The notes below the pieces were generated by a model. That model made no database searches, was not told the origin of the DNA, and saw only the letters and a list, made by a program, of their open reading frames with translations. DNA of 64,000 bases, from assembly GCA_934668375.1 (NCBI GenBank), contig CAKUNF010000003.1:74953-138952 (forward strand), read 5' to 3'. Shown piece by piece: positions 32,585 through 42,100 of the stretch. Position 1 is the first letter of the stretch; each line of letters opens with the position of its first letter. The position numbers and the translations under genes were made by a program. This DNA comes from an uncultured Parolsenella sp. (GTDB lineage: Bacteria > Actinomycetota > Coriobacteriia > Coriobacteriales > Atopobiaceae).

Positions 32585-32675
32585 GTAAGCACCGGAAGTT
32601 TAGCACAGGCCACCGCCGGCTGGCGGCGATGGCGGCCTGGCCCGTCCCCAGCCGTCTCCCAAGCCGGCGGCGAGC

Positions 32676-32708
32676 GGTGACAGTTTGACCCCGTCCCCAA
32701 CTGTCACC
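32676..32708 (+). repeat. GTGACAG palindrome, single copy
   Basis: GGTGACAGTT at 32676-32685 pairs with AACTGTCACC at 32699-32708. The core TGACCCCGTCCCC is the same as in the tandem pair at 1540-1613. A partial copy (CCCGTCCCCAGCCGTCTCCC) precedes it at 32641-32660. It lies just ahead of the murE promoter. Confidence 0.85.
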
Positions 32709-32734
32709 CGCGCGGACGCGTGACGGGCGCCGCG

Positions 32735-32740
32735 TATACT
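32735..32740 (+). promoter_or_regulatory. Probable -10 box of the murE promoter
   Basis: TATACT stands 43 bases ahead of the murE start and 27 bases past the palindrome. No good -35 box is seen 17 bases upstream. Confidence 0.4.
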
Positions 32741-32782
32741 GGTGTCTTGTGTAGATACGCCAACAAAAAGGAGAGACGCATC

Positions 32783-34426
32783 ATGCCCTGTGCTCCCACC
32801 AGCCTGCTCGGGCTCTGCTCACTTCTCGATGACCTCAAGATCCTCGTCCAGGGGGTGTCGCCCGAGAGCGACGCACCCGTGACGGGCGCGGCCTGCGACT
32901 CCCGCTGTGTGCGCCCCGGCAACGCCTTCTTCTGCAAGGGACGGGCGTTCAAGCCCGCCTACCTCGCGTCGGCGCTCGACGCGGGCGCCGTGGCCTACGT
33001 CTGCGACGAGCGGCACGCGCCCGAACTTGCCAAGGCCGCGCCCGGGACTCCGGCAATCGTCGTCTCCGACATGCGCCTTGCCATGGCACGCGTCTCTGCG
33101 TGCGCGTTCGGCAGGCCCGACCTCGACGTGCCCCAGGTGGGCATCACGGGCACCAAGGGCAAGTCCACGACGGCCTACATGCTGCGCTCCGTCATCGACG
33201 CGGCAGACGGCACGCGCAGCTGCGGCATCATCGGATCCATCGACACGTACGACGGCGTGGAGGACATAGAGTCCACCAACACCACGCCCGAGGCACCCGA
33301 CCTGTGGCGCCACCTCGCCAATGCCCGAGACGCTCAACTCTCCGCCATGGTCATGGAGGTCTCGAGCCAGGCGCTCAAGTACGACCGCACGCTCGGCGTC
33401 CAGCTTGACGTCGCGGCGTTCCTGAACATCGGCTCGGACCACATCTCGCCGGTGGAGCACCCCACGTTCGAGGACTACTTCGCAAGCAAGCTGCGCATCT
33501 TCTCGCAGTGCCGTCGCGCCGTCGTGAACCTGGGCACGAGCAACGTGGAGCGCGTGCTCGACGCGGCGCACTGCGGCGGCTCAGACGGCGAAGCCCCCGA
33601 GCTCGTGTGCGTCTCCGCCGCCGGCCCCGATGCCGTCGAGTGCGGCAGCTGCGACATGGTGTTCCCCGACATCTGGGCCACCGACGTCGAGCCGCGCGGC
33701 GCCAGCCTCGCGTTCGTCGCCCACGGCACCACGCAAGACGGCCACCCCACGAGCGACGCCGCCGAGAAGGCCTGGGAGCTGCCCGTGGTCATCAATTTCC
33801 CCGGGTTGTTCAACGTGGAGAACGCGCTCGTTGCCATCGCGTGCGCCGAGCTTCTCGGGATCGAGCGCGCCGCCATCGCCCGTGGCCTGGCGGCGTGCCG
33901 CGTGCCGGGTCGCATGGAGCTCATCGGAAAGCCAGACGCCCCGGTGCTCTGCGTGGTCGACTACGCCCACAATGCCCTCTCCTACCAGAAGTTCTTTGCC
34001 TCCATGGCCAAGGAGTTCCCCGGCAGGCGCATCGTGGCGCTCATCGGCGCGCCGGGCGGCAAGGCCTTTGAGCGGCGCGTCGAGCTGCCGCGCGAGGCCG
34101 CCCGCTGGGCGAGCCACATCATCGTGGCCGAGGAGGACCCGGGACACGACTCCAACGAGGACATCTGCCGCGAGATGGACGCCAACGTGCCCGAGGGGTC
34201 CACGCTCGCAGACGGCACGCCCGTGACGCACGAGTACGTGCTCGATCGCCAACAGGCCGTTGCGCGCTGCCTGGACGTGGCGCTCTCCTACGGGCAGCCC
34301 GCGCTCGTGTGCCTTCTCGGCAAGGGCGACGAGACCCTCATCCACCGCGGGGACGAGTTCCAACCCATGGTGCCGGACGGAGAGGCCTTCAGGCAGGCGG
34401 CCGCCGAGCGCGGCATCGAGCTGTAG
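32783..34426 (+). CDS. murE: UDP-N-acetylmuramyl tripeptide synthase (MurE type)
   Basis: A 547-residue Mur ligase adding the third residue of the peptidoglycan stem peptide. The ATP loop is 'GITGTKGKSTTAYMLRS'; 'NTTPEAPDLWRHL' and 'MVMEVSSQALKYDRTLGVQ' match MurE; 'FPGLFNVENALVAIACA' and 'GRMELI' link to the C-terminal domain. Where DAP-type enzymes have DNPR, this protein reads 'AEEDPGHDSNED', so meso-diaminopimelate is probably not the substrate and L-lysine or L-ornithine is more likely (inference). Start at 32783 follows AAAAGGAGAGACG. A HAD phosphatase gene follows after nine bases. Confidence 0.9.
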   Translation: MPCAPTSLLGLCSLLDDLKILVQGVSPESDAPVTGAACDSRCVRPGNAFFCKGRAFKPAYLASALDAGAVAYVCDERHAPELAKAAPGTPAIVVSDMRLAMARVSACAFGRPDLDVPQVGITGTKGKSTTAYMLRSVIDAADGTRSCGIIGSIDTYDGVEDIESTNTTPEAPDLWRHLANARDAQLSAMVMEVSSQALKYDRTLGVQLDVAAFLNIGSDHISPVEHPTFEDYFASKLRIFSQCRRAVVNLGTSNVERVLDAAHCGGSDGEAPELVCVSAAGPDAVECGSCDMVFPDIWATDVEPRGASLAFVAHGTTQDGHPTSDAAEKAWELPVVINFPGLFNVENALVAIACAELLGIERAAIARGLAACRVPGRMELIGKPDAPVLCVVDYAHNALSYQKFFASMAKEFPGRRIVALIGAPGGKAFERRVELPREAARWASHIIVAEEDPGHDSNEDICREMDANVPEGSTLADGTPVTHEYVLDRQQAVARCLDVALSYGQPALVCLLGKGDETLIHRGDEFQPMVPDGEAFRQAAAERGIEL

Positions 34427-34435
34427 GGAGCAGAC

Positions 34436-35347
34436 ATGGCCCACATCACCTTCCCCGAAAGGCCCACCGGCGAGCTTGCCGAGCGTCTCCGCAAGGTTCG
34501 CTACGTCATCACGGACGCAGACGGCACGATGTTCACGGGAGCCAAGGCAACGGTGAACACGGCCGGCGAGCCGTGCGCCGAGCTCGTGCAGACGCTCGTG
34601 GAACTCACGCGCGCGGGCGTCTCGGTCATCCCGTGCACGGGCCGCAACCGAGCCATGATCATGGAGGACGCCCGCGTACTGGGCTTTCCCGGGTGGATTG
34701 CCGAGATGGGCGGCGTGCTGTGCACCAAGCAGACGAGTCAGCCCGAGTGGCACTACTTCACAGGGCGCATGCCCTATGACGAGGGCTGCGGCAAGACCCC
34801 GCACGACGTCATCTGGGAGACGGGCGTCATCGACGAGATGCTCGAGCGCTGGCCCGGGCATCTCGAGACCTACCACGACAACGGAATTGGCTTCGAGTAT
34901 CGCGAGGTCACGGTTGCCATGCGCGGGGACGCCCCCGAGGACGAGATGCAGGACATGCTCGACCACTGCGGGCTGCCGCTCTACCTGTCCGACAACGGGA
35001 TGGTCGACCACATCTCCGGCGACAGCACGCTCGAGTGTGACCGCAGCCATCCGCAGGGCATCCACACCTACCACGTGACGCCCGCCGGCGTGAGCAAGGG
35101 CACGGGCATCGTGCGCTTCGTGGAGCTCGCGGGCCTGGCGCCCGATGAGGTCCTTGGCGCGGGTGACTCCCCCGCAGACTGCGTGATCGCCGACGCCGTG
35201 GGCACGTTCCTGTTCATGTGCAACGGCCTCGGCCACGAGCGTGCCGAGGAGGAGCTTGCCGCGCGCGACAACATCCTCGTCTCCACGAAGCGCGCCACCG
35301 ACGGCTGGGTCGCCGCCATGCGCGGCCTCCTCGCCGCCAAGGAGTAG
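34436..35347 (+). CDS. HAD-family hydrolase, murE operon partner
   Basis: A 303-residue HAD-IIB type phosphatase. 'YVITDADGTMFTG' has the DxDGT nucleophile, 'SVIPCTGRNRAMI' motif II, and 'LGAGDSPADCVIADAVG' the metal-binding acidic motif, which differs from the common GDGxND form. The start follows GGGAGCAGAC directly behind murE, so both are made together; a link to wall precursor metabolism is possible but unproven. The cap region (about 100-215) is rich in Trp, Tyr and His. Confidence 0.82.
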   Translation: MAHITFPERPTGELAERLRKVRYVITDADGTMFTGAKATVNTAGEPCAELVQTLVELTRAGVSVIPCTGRNRAMIMEDARVLGFPGWIAEMGGVLCTKQTSQPEWHYFTGRMPYDEGCGKTPHDVIWETGVIDEMLERWPGHLETYHDNGIGFEYREVTVAMRGDAPEDEMQDMLDHCGLPLYLSDNGMVDHISGDSTLECDRSHPQGIHTYHVTPAGVSKGTGIVRFVELAGLAPDEVLGAGDSPADCVIADAVGTFLFMCNGLGHERAEEELAARDNILVSTKRATDGWVAAMRGLLAAKE

Positions 35348-35376
35348 GCAAGCGGCCACAAGCCGCCCGCATCGTT

Positions 35377-35447
35377 CGCGAGTGTAGCTATTCAGTCACT
35401 AATGGCCGCTTTTCTCGCCCTCCAGCGTCCGAATAGCTACACTCGCG
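35377..35447. repeat. GAGTGTAGC inverted-repeat element, copy B
   Basis: CGCGAGTGTAGCTATTC at 35377-35393 is the exact reverse complement of GAATAGCTACACTCGCG at 35431-35447. Compared with copy A at 6202-6266, the outer arm GAGTGTAGCT, the following CAG.CACTA and the right-hand AGCGTC.GAAT.GCTACACTC are all shared. The element is between the HAD gene and the convergent alcohol dehydrogenase. Confidence 0.8.
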
Positions 35448-35483
35448 CTGCTTTAAGGCGGAAGCACCCAGCCACATACGCGA

Positions 35484-35572
35484 GGAGGCCCGGCTCCGAC
35501 GTCGCGAGGCAAACATTCCGCAGCGCGCACTTTGCGCGAGGACGTTTGCATGCGATGCCGGGCCGGGCCTCC
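35484..35572 (-). terminator. Three-tier hairpin after the alcohol dehydrogenase
   Basis: GGAGGCCCGGC at 35484-35494 pairs with GCCGGGCCTCC at 35562-35572; inside it GCAAAC (35509-35514) pairs with GTTTGC (35544-35549), and a small GCGC stem closes the tip. It begins about 23 bases past the alcohol dehydrogenase stop on the minus strand. No T run follows, so its role as terminator is a guess; it may be another mobile hairpin element. Confidence 0.5.
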
Positions 35573-35595
35573 GGTCAGGTCGCTATGAGGCGAGC

Positions 35596-36819
35596 TTAGA
35601 AGTCGATGTCCGTGTCGTAGTAGCAGGCCTTGAGGATCTTCTCGAAGTCGGCGGCCTTCGTCTCACGCGGGTTCTCGGGCGTGCAGGCGTCCTGCTCGGC
35701 GTTCGCGGCGATCTCGGGCAGCTTGGCGAGGAACTCCTCCTCGGAGACCATCTGCGGGTGCTCGTCGTCGACCTTCACGCCGCCGTTGGCGTAGTCCTTG
35801 ATGGACTGCGGGATGTTGAGCTGGTCGTTGAGGTCGCGGATCTTCTGGACGAGCGCGGCGATGAGCTCCTCGTTTGTCTCGCCGGGAAGGTGCAGGATCT
35901 CCTTGGCGACGTAGGCGTAACGCTCGGCGGCACGCGGGTCCTTGGAGTTCCACTGGATGACCTTGCCGAGGTACATGGCGTTGGCGGCACCGTGGATGAT
36001 GTGGCCGTTCTCGAAGGCGGCACCGGTCTTGTGGGCCATGGAGTGCACGATGCCGAGAAGGCCAGAGGAGAAGGCGATGCCGGCGATGCACTGGGCCTCG
36101 TGCATGTGCTGGCGAGCCTCCTTGTCGCCCTCATAGGACTTGGGGAGCCACTCGACGATTTCGCGGATGCCGTGCAGCGCGTTGGCGTCGGTGAACATGG
36201 AAGCGAAGGTGGAGACGTAGGCCTCCATGCAGTGCGTCAGCGCGTCCATGCCGGTGTGGGCGCAGAGCTTGGCGGGCATGGAGTAGGTGAGCTCGGGGTC
36301 GACGATGGCGACGTCTGGGGTAATGTTGAAGTCGGCGAGCGGGTACTTGATGCCCTTGGCGTAGTCCGTGATGACGGAGAACGCGGTGACCTCGGTAGCG
36401 GTGCCGGAGGTCGAGGAGATGGCGCAGAAGTGGGCCTTCTGGCGCAGCTCGGGGAAGGAGAACGGCTGGATGATGTTGTCGAAGGACTCCTCGGGATACT
36501 CATAGAAGACCCACATGGCCTTGGCGGCGTCGATCGGGGAGCCACCGCCGAGGGCGATGATCCAGTCCGGCTCGAACTCGCGCATGGCCTCGGCGCCCTT
36601 CATGACCGTCTCGATGGACGGATCGGACTCGACGCCCTCGAACAGCTTGACCTCAAAGCCGGCGTCCTCGAGGTCCTTCTGGATGTCCTGCAAGAAGCCG
36701 CCGCGACGCATGGAGCCGCCGCCGGAAACGATGATGGCCTTGCTGCCCTTGAGGTTCTTGACCTCGTGGCGGGCACCCTCGCCAAAGTAAAGGTCACGCG
36801 GATTGGTAAAACGACCCAT
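35596..36819 (-). CDS. Iron-containing alcohol dehydrogenase
   Basis: A 407-residue group III (iron-dependent) alcohol dehydrogenase. 'AIIVSGGGSMRRGGF' and 'IIALGGGSPIDAAKAMWVFY' form the NAD-binding half; metal ligands are in 'DPELTYSMPAKLCAHTGMDALTHCMEAYVS' region (Asp and His), 'GIVHSMAHKTGA' and 'GHIIHGAANAMYL' (His). It reduces aldehydes such as butanal or acetaldehyde to dispose of NADH in fermentation. It is a single gene with about 400 non-coding bases upstream (36820-37225), where TACAAT at 37013-37008 on the minus strand may be its -10 box; no Rex site was recognised. Confidence 0.9.
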   Translation of the reverse strand: MGRFTNPRDLYFGEGARHEVKNLKGSKAIIVSGGGSMRRGGFLQDIQKDLEDAGFEVKLFEGVESDPSIETVMKGAEAMREFEPDWIIALGGGSPIDAAKAMWVFYEYPEESFDNIIQPFSFPELRQKAHFCAISSTSGTATEVTAFSVITDYAKGIKYPLADFNITPDVAIVDPELTYSMPAKLCAHTGMDALTHCMEAYVSTFASMFTDANALHGIREIVEWLPKSYEGDKEARQHMHEAQCIAGIAFSSGLLGIVHSMAHKTGAAFENGHIIHGAANAMYLGKVIQWNSKDPRAAERYAYVAKEILHLPGETNEELIAALVQKIRDLNDQLNIPQSIKDYANGGVKVDDEHPQMVSEEEFLAKLPEIAANAEQDACTPENPRETKAADFEKILKACYYDTDIDF

Positions 36820-37152
36820 GTTGTTTCCTCCAATTCATGGTTCCGGCCACCTTGGCCGGCATCCGACGGCGCGAGGCCGCCGGCTCTCCCCGTTGTGACG
36901 CACCGCAGATGCGAGCGTCCTTGCAAGACCGGCTTCCGGAGCCCCTCCGGGCGCGCCCGCCTCGCCGGCGCGGACTCAAATGCCCCGTCCCGCACCGTTC
37001 AACGTAGATTGTATCCAGCGCTTTTCTCGCAAAGTCATACCTTTCTGCGACCGTTGCAAAACCAACCGCCCGCAGAATTCCAGCTCTCGCCGATTTACAA
37101 GGACGGTTGACCTCGTTCAACTGGACATCTCGCTGAACGCGCGATACAAGCG

Positions 37153-37181
37153 GGCGGCGGCACCGCAATGGCACCGCCGCC
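37153..37181 (-). terminator. Probable terminator of the aminotransferase gene
   Basis: GGCGGCGG at 37153-37160 pairs with CCGCCGCC at 37174-37181. It lies 45 bases past the aminotransferase stop on the minus strand and is followed by CGCTTGTATC rather than a T run. Confidence 0.5.
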
Positions 37182-37225
37182 TGGACTCGCTGATTGTTTG
37201 GCTGGATGAGCCGCGCCGGGCCTCG

Positions 37226-38386
37226 CTACAGGTCTGCTGCCTCGATGGCGGCGACCGCACGGCGCAGGCCATCGGGCGGAAGCACGAGGGCCATACGCAC
37301 GAAACCCTCCCCCGCCGGGCCAAAGCTCGCGCCCGGCGTCACGATGACGCCGGCCTTCTCCATGAGCTCGGAGCAGAAGGCCACGGAGTCCATGCGTCCG
37401 TGAGGCAGGCGCGCCCACACGAACATGGAGCCGTGCGCGTTCGGGCGCTCCCAACCGATTGACTCGAGGCCGTCGCACAGGGCGTCTCGGCGCTCCTGGT
37501 ACTTGCGCTCCTGTTCGCGCACGGACTCGCGCGGACCGGTGAGCGCGGCAATGGCAGCGTGCTGGATGGGCAGGAACATGCCGTAATCGCTCTGGGCGCG
37601 GAGCTTGCGCACCGCCGCGACGACGTCCGGGCGACCAACGAGGAAGCTGATGCGAGCGCCCGTGACGTCGAACGACTTCGACAGGCTGAAGAACTCGACG
37701 CCTACCTCGGACGCACCGGGATTCTCGAAGAAGCTGTGGCCCTCGACGCCGTCATAGATGATGTCGCTGTAGGCGTTGTCGTGGACGATGAGGACATCGT
37801 GCGCCTTCGCGAACTCGATGATCTGGGCGTAGACCTCGGGCGTGCCCACCGAGCCCACGGGGTTGGCGGGCAGCGAGACGATCATGTACTTGGCGCGGTC
37901 TGCCACGTCATCGGGGATCTCGGCAACGTTGGGCAGGAAGTTGTTCTCGGCGTTGAGGGGATAGAAGGCAAGCTCGGCGCCGGCAATGAGGGCAGAGGCG
38001 CGGAACAGCGGGTAGCAGGGGTCGGGAACGAGCACGAGGTCTCCCTCGTCAACGAGGGCGGATGCCATGCGGCCCATGCCCTCCTGCGTGCCGTTGCAGC
38101 TCATGATCATGTCGGGCGTGAGGCCGGCGACGCCAAAGCGGCTCGCGTAGTAGTCGATGACGGCCTGGGTGAGATCCGGGAGGTCGTGCAGGGCGTACTT
38201 CCAGTTGTTTGAGTCCTTCGCGGCCTCGATGAGAGCATTCTTCACGTGCGCGGGCGGCTCGAAGTCCGGTGTGCCCACGGACAGGTCGATGACCTCGTGG
38301 CCAGCAGCCTCCAGCTCGATGCGCCGGGCGTTGAGCGAGGCAAACACCTCGTCGCCGAATCGGTCGAGTCGCTTGGAGAACTGCAT
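37226..38386 (-). CDS. Class I/II PLP-dependent aminotransferase
   Basis: A 386-residue fold-type I aminotransferase of the aspartate/LL-diaminopimelate aminotransferase group. The PLP-binding Lys is in 'FFSLSKSFDVTGARISFLVG'; 'SVGTPDFEPP', 'VPDPCYPLF', 'VSLPANPVGSVGTPEVY' (with the conserved Asn-Pro) and 'VHDNAYSDIIYDG' (Asp and Tyr for PLP) follow the family order. The Arg that binds the substrate carboxylate is probably in 'GFVRMALV'. Donor and acceptor cannot be fixed by reading. RBS GGAGGTTCAACC precedes the ATG. Confidence 0.88.
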   Translation of the reverse strand: MQFSKRLDRFGDEVFASLNARRIELEAAGHEVIDLSVGTPDFEPPAHVKNALIEAAKDSNNWKYALHDLPDLTQAVIDYYASRFGVAGLTPDMIMSCNGTQEGMGRMASALVDEGDLVLVPDPCYPLFRASALIAGAELAFYPLNAENNFLPNVAEIPDDVADRAKYMIVSLPANPVGSVGTPEVYAQIIEFAKAHDVLIVHDNAYSDIIYDGVEGHSFFENPGASEVGVEFFSLSKSFDVTGARISFLVGRPDVVAAVRKLRAQSDYGMFLPIQHAAIAALTGPRESVREQERKYQERRDALCDGLESIGWERPNAHGSMFVWARLPHGRMDSVAFCSELMEKAGVIVTPGASFGPAGEGFVRMALVLPPDGLRRAVAAIEAADL

Positions 38387-38479
38387 GGTTGAACCTCCGT
38401 GAGTGGGTTTGCGCGCCTGTTCGCGCGAGAGTACGAGGATTGATTGTACGCCGCGAACGGACGATCCGCAGCGGCAGGA

Positions 38480-38971
38480 CTAGCCCAGGCTCGCGAGCAG
38501 GGCCTCGCAACCAGCGCGGACGTCGCGGTAGGTGTCGTCGAAGTTGCCCGTCCACCAGGGGTCGGCGACGTCTCGGACGGAGCCGTCGCGATGGCGCGGG
38601 CAAGGGCGAAGCGGCGAGTTATCGGGGACATAGGAGAGCAGCTTCACGCACTTGTGGTCGAGATCCCCCGAGAAGACGCGGTTGAGCGAGTAGCCGTTGT
38701 CCTCGTCCATGTAGACGATGAGATCCCAGTCGCCGTACTCGGACGCGCGAACGCGGCGGGCGCGGTGCCTGAGCACGGGGATGCCAACGCTTCGCAGCTT
38801 GTTGACGGTGCCGTGATGGGGCGGGTTGCCACGCTCCTCATCGCTCGTGCCCGCCGAGTCGATGACGAATTCGTCTGCAAGGCCGGCACGGTTTACGAGG
38901 TCTTGCATGACGAACTGTGCCATGGTCGAGCGGCAGATGTTGCCAAGGCATACGAACAGGATGCGATGCAT
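38480..38971 (-). CDS. Low-molecular-weight protein-tyrosine phosphatase
   Basis: A 163-residue phosphatase. The P-loop 'VCLGNICRSTMAQF' gives the nucleophilic Cys and Arg (C-x5-R-S), and 'VADPWWTGNFDDTY' supplies the general-acid Asp in the DP motif. The start at 38971 follows AAGGAGCTTC. Such enzymes act on tyrosine-phosphorylated proteins, arsenate or regulators of capsule synthesis; no kinase partner is nearby. It ends 93 bases before the aminotransferase start and may be co-transcribed with it. Confidence 0.92.
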   Translation of the reverse strand: MHRILFVCLGNICRSTMAQFVMQDLVNRAGLADEFVIDSAGTSDEERGNPPHHGTVNKLRSVGIPVLRHRARRVRASEYGDWDLIVYMDEDNGYSLNRVFSGDLDHKCVKLLSYVPDNSPLRPCPRHRDGSVRDVADPWWTGNFDDTYRDVRAGCEALLASLG

Positions 38972-39031
38972 GAAGCTCCTTGGGACGGCGGCTGACGGCC
39001 AACGACCGGCCACAACAGCCCTTACTACGTT

Positions 39032-39077
39032 AAGCGCACCTAATTATCAGTCATGAGGCCAGAAATTAGGTGCGTTT
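39032..39077. repeat. AT-rich inverted repeat between the phosphatase and sbcC
   Basis: CGCACCTAATT at 39035-39045 pairs with AATTAGGTGCG at 39064-39074; flanking A-T pairs and a G-U pair extend the stem to 39032-39077. The 18-base loop reads ATCAGTCATGAGGCCAGA. It lies in the 143-base gap between the phosphatase start and the sbcC stop and could end sbcC transcription (TTAACG follows on minus). Confidence 0.7.
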
Positions 39078-39114
39078 GGCACGAGAAGACCCGTGGGCCA
39101 AGAATGACGGACGC

Positions 39115-42100
39115 CTACCCCTCCTCTATCCGCAGCGTCGAGCCGGTGCGTCCGCGCTCGACGACGATCTTGTGGTCGATGCTCGCGCGCAGCTCGTCGA
39201 CGTGGCTGATGATGCCCACGAGCTTGTTGCTGTTCTCCGCGCCCGTGAGCGTGCGCACCGTGAGAGCGAGCGACTCTTGATCCAGCGAGCCAAAGCCCTC
39301 GTCCACGAACATCGTGTCAAGCTCGATGCCGCCGGCATGGGCCTGCACAACGTCCGAGAGGCCGAGCGCCAGCGCAAGCGACGCCTTGAACGACTCACCG
39401 CCCGAGAGCGACGAGGCATCGCGGGGCTTGCCCGTGAACGAGTCGAGAACATCGAGGTCAAGGCCCGTCTGAGCGGCGCCTCCGCCACTGCGCATCCCGC
39501 GATGACGCACGAGCTCGTAGCGCCCCTCCGTCATCGAGACGAGGCGCCTGTTGGCAGCCGCGAGCACGCGGTCGAACCAGCGTGCCTGCAGATACGTCTC
39601 GAAGCTCAGGCGCTGCTTGCCCGCGAGCCGTCCAGAGGCCGTACGCGCAAGCGCATCCATCTCGGCGTATTGGGCCGCGACGCTGCGGCCGCTCTCGCCG
39701 AGGCCCTCGAGCCGCCTCGCGAGCCGCGCGTTGGACTCGGCGCGCGCGGCAACGGCCGCGCGCTCGTTCTCGACCACCGTCCGAGCGTCTCGCGCCGCCG
39801 TGAGATCGGCTGAGACGCGTGCCGCGTCAACGTCCCCGCCCTGGCCGAGCCGCTCGATTCGCTCCTTCACCGCCGAGACGCGCTCCTCGAGACGCTCCAC
39901 GCGTGCCCGTGCCTCGCGGAGCCCCTTTTCTGCTCGCTCGCGCGCCGCATCAATCTCGGCGATTCGCTGCGCGATAGCCGCGGCCTGGCTCCTTGCGGCG
40001 TCCTCGCTCTCGTGCGTGAGCGATGCCCTGATGGTCCTGACCGTGGCGCCCGCATCCGCGAGCCCTGACTTTGCCTGGGCGACGGCTGCCGCGGCATCAT
40101 CGCCCGCCTGCCTGAGCGCGGGAATCCGCCGCTCGAGCTCACCGGCAAGCGAGGAGACGCGGTCATGCTGGTCGATGCGAGTGCGCGCCTCATCGGCGGC
40201 CTTCTCCGCAGCGCCAAGCTCCTGCCCCCTGCGCTCGACGTCTTGGGCCGCTGCAAGCTCATCGGTCTGGGAGAGCGACGAGGCGAGCTCCTGGCACGAC
40301 GCCTCGAGGGCTGCGACCTGCTCGTTCAGGCTTGCAGCGTTCTTCCTCGCCTTCTCGATCTCTTGCTCGACAGACTCGCGCTTCTTCTCCAGGTCGGCGA
40401 TCTTGCCATCAAGGGCGTCGCGCTCCCTCACGTGCTTCTCGGCCATCGCCCTCGCGGCGTCAGCGCCCTCGAGCCCGCTCGACAGATCCCTTCCCTTGGC
40501 GAGGAGGTCCTCGGCCGTGCCAAGGCGCCCCTCGGCGTCCGCGAGCTCGGCGGCAGAGGACTCGGCCTTCCCCCGAGCGGCCGCGACCTCAGAGGCGGCC
40601 CGGGTTGCCTCGGCCGACGCCTTGTCGAGCGCGGATGCGGCGGCGTCCACCTCGTCTTGCGTTGGGACCTCTCCCTCGCAGATGGCCGGATGGGGATGGC
40701 TTGTGGAGCCGCACACGGGACAGGGCTCGCCCTCCATGAGCCCCTGCGCGAGAACGCCCGCCTGGCCGCCAAGGAACGCGCGTTGCTTGGACGCATGCTC
40801 GGAGCGCGCCTCCTCAAGCGCCCGGCTCTTCTCGGCAAAGACGGCCTGGGCACGCTCGAACTCGGCGCTGTCGCTGTCTGCCCGGCGCTTTCTGCTGGTC
40901 ACCTCTCGGTAGGAATCGCGCGTCTCCGCGATCATGCGCTCCAGCTCGGCATGCGCGGACCTTGCGCGCTCCAGCTCGGCCGGCGCCTCTCGCAGGGCCG
41001 TCTCCCGCTCGCGAAGCAGCTCGATCTGCCCCGCAAGCTCACCCGATGCAGCCGTGGCCTCATCAAGCCGCCCCTGTGCCCCGTTCGCCCGGGCGCGCAG
41101 CCCCTCGAGGCTCTCCTGCCTGTGCTTCAGGTCCAGGAGCGCGTCACGCGCGACCGTTGCCTCCGAGAGCAGGCGCCGCGCCTTCTCCTGCGCGGCCTCG
41201 GCACGTGCCAGATCCGCCGGCGCCCCCGCGAGCAGCTCCGCCCGCTCGCGGGCGCTCGCGAGCTCCGTTTCCGCCTGGGCAAGGTCCTCGGCGGCCTTGG
41301 CCCTGTGCCCCTCCGCCGCCTCAAGCGCCTTGCCAGCACGGGCCTCGGCCTGCAATGCCTCGCCAAGCGCGGAGAACTGCTCGAGCTCCCGCGCAATCAC
41401 GGCGGCGTCACCCGCAAGGCGCCTGCGCTCGTCAGACCTCGCCTCCTGCGCCGCGAAATCCTCGCGGGCACGCGTCTCGACCTCGCTTGCCTCCGCAAGG
41501 CCGCGCTCGGCATCGGCAAGCGCAAGCCGCTGTTCCCCAAGCTGCTTGGCACGGTCTGCAAGCAGGGAAAGGCGCTCGACCTCCGCCGCCCTCCGCGAGC
41601 GCTCGCCATCGAGGCGCTCGAGCTCAGCAGCATCATCCTTGTCTTGCTCCGCGAGAAGCGCCAGTGCGTCGTCCACGTCTGGTGACTCGGAGTCCGTGAG
41701 CGCCCCGAGGCGTTCCCCGCGCTCCTCCCCCGCCACGCGAATCGTGGGAACGAGGGCGAGCAGACGCTCGCGAACGGCCTTGCTCTGCTCCTCGAGCTTG
41801 TGCCCACGCTCGTTGAGCGCGTTTTGAAAGCCAAGGTACGAGGCCGTTCCAAACAGCTTGCGCATGATGTCCGAGCGTTCCTTCGTGGCGGCCTGGAGCA
41901 GTCTGCGGAAGTCTCCCTGGGCAATCATGACGATCTGCGAGAACTGACTGCGGTCAATCCCGAGAAGCTCGTCAATCTTCTTGTCAACGGCACGCGTCCC
42001 CGTGACGGGAGCCTCGTCCCCATGTGAGAGCGTGGCGTCTGCCAGCTGCGTCGCCATGCCGGTTCCGCGCTTCTTGGGACGCTCGTACTCCGGGTTGCGA

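Noticed and set aside
36820..37225. Long gap upstream of the alcohol dehydrogenase considered for a structured RNA or Rex-regulated promoter
   Set aside because: No recognisable riboswitch core, tmRNA or SRP RNA features, and no TTGTGAA-type Rex site was found by eye; only a possible -10 box and a GC hairpin are supported.
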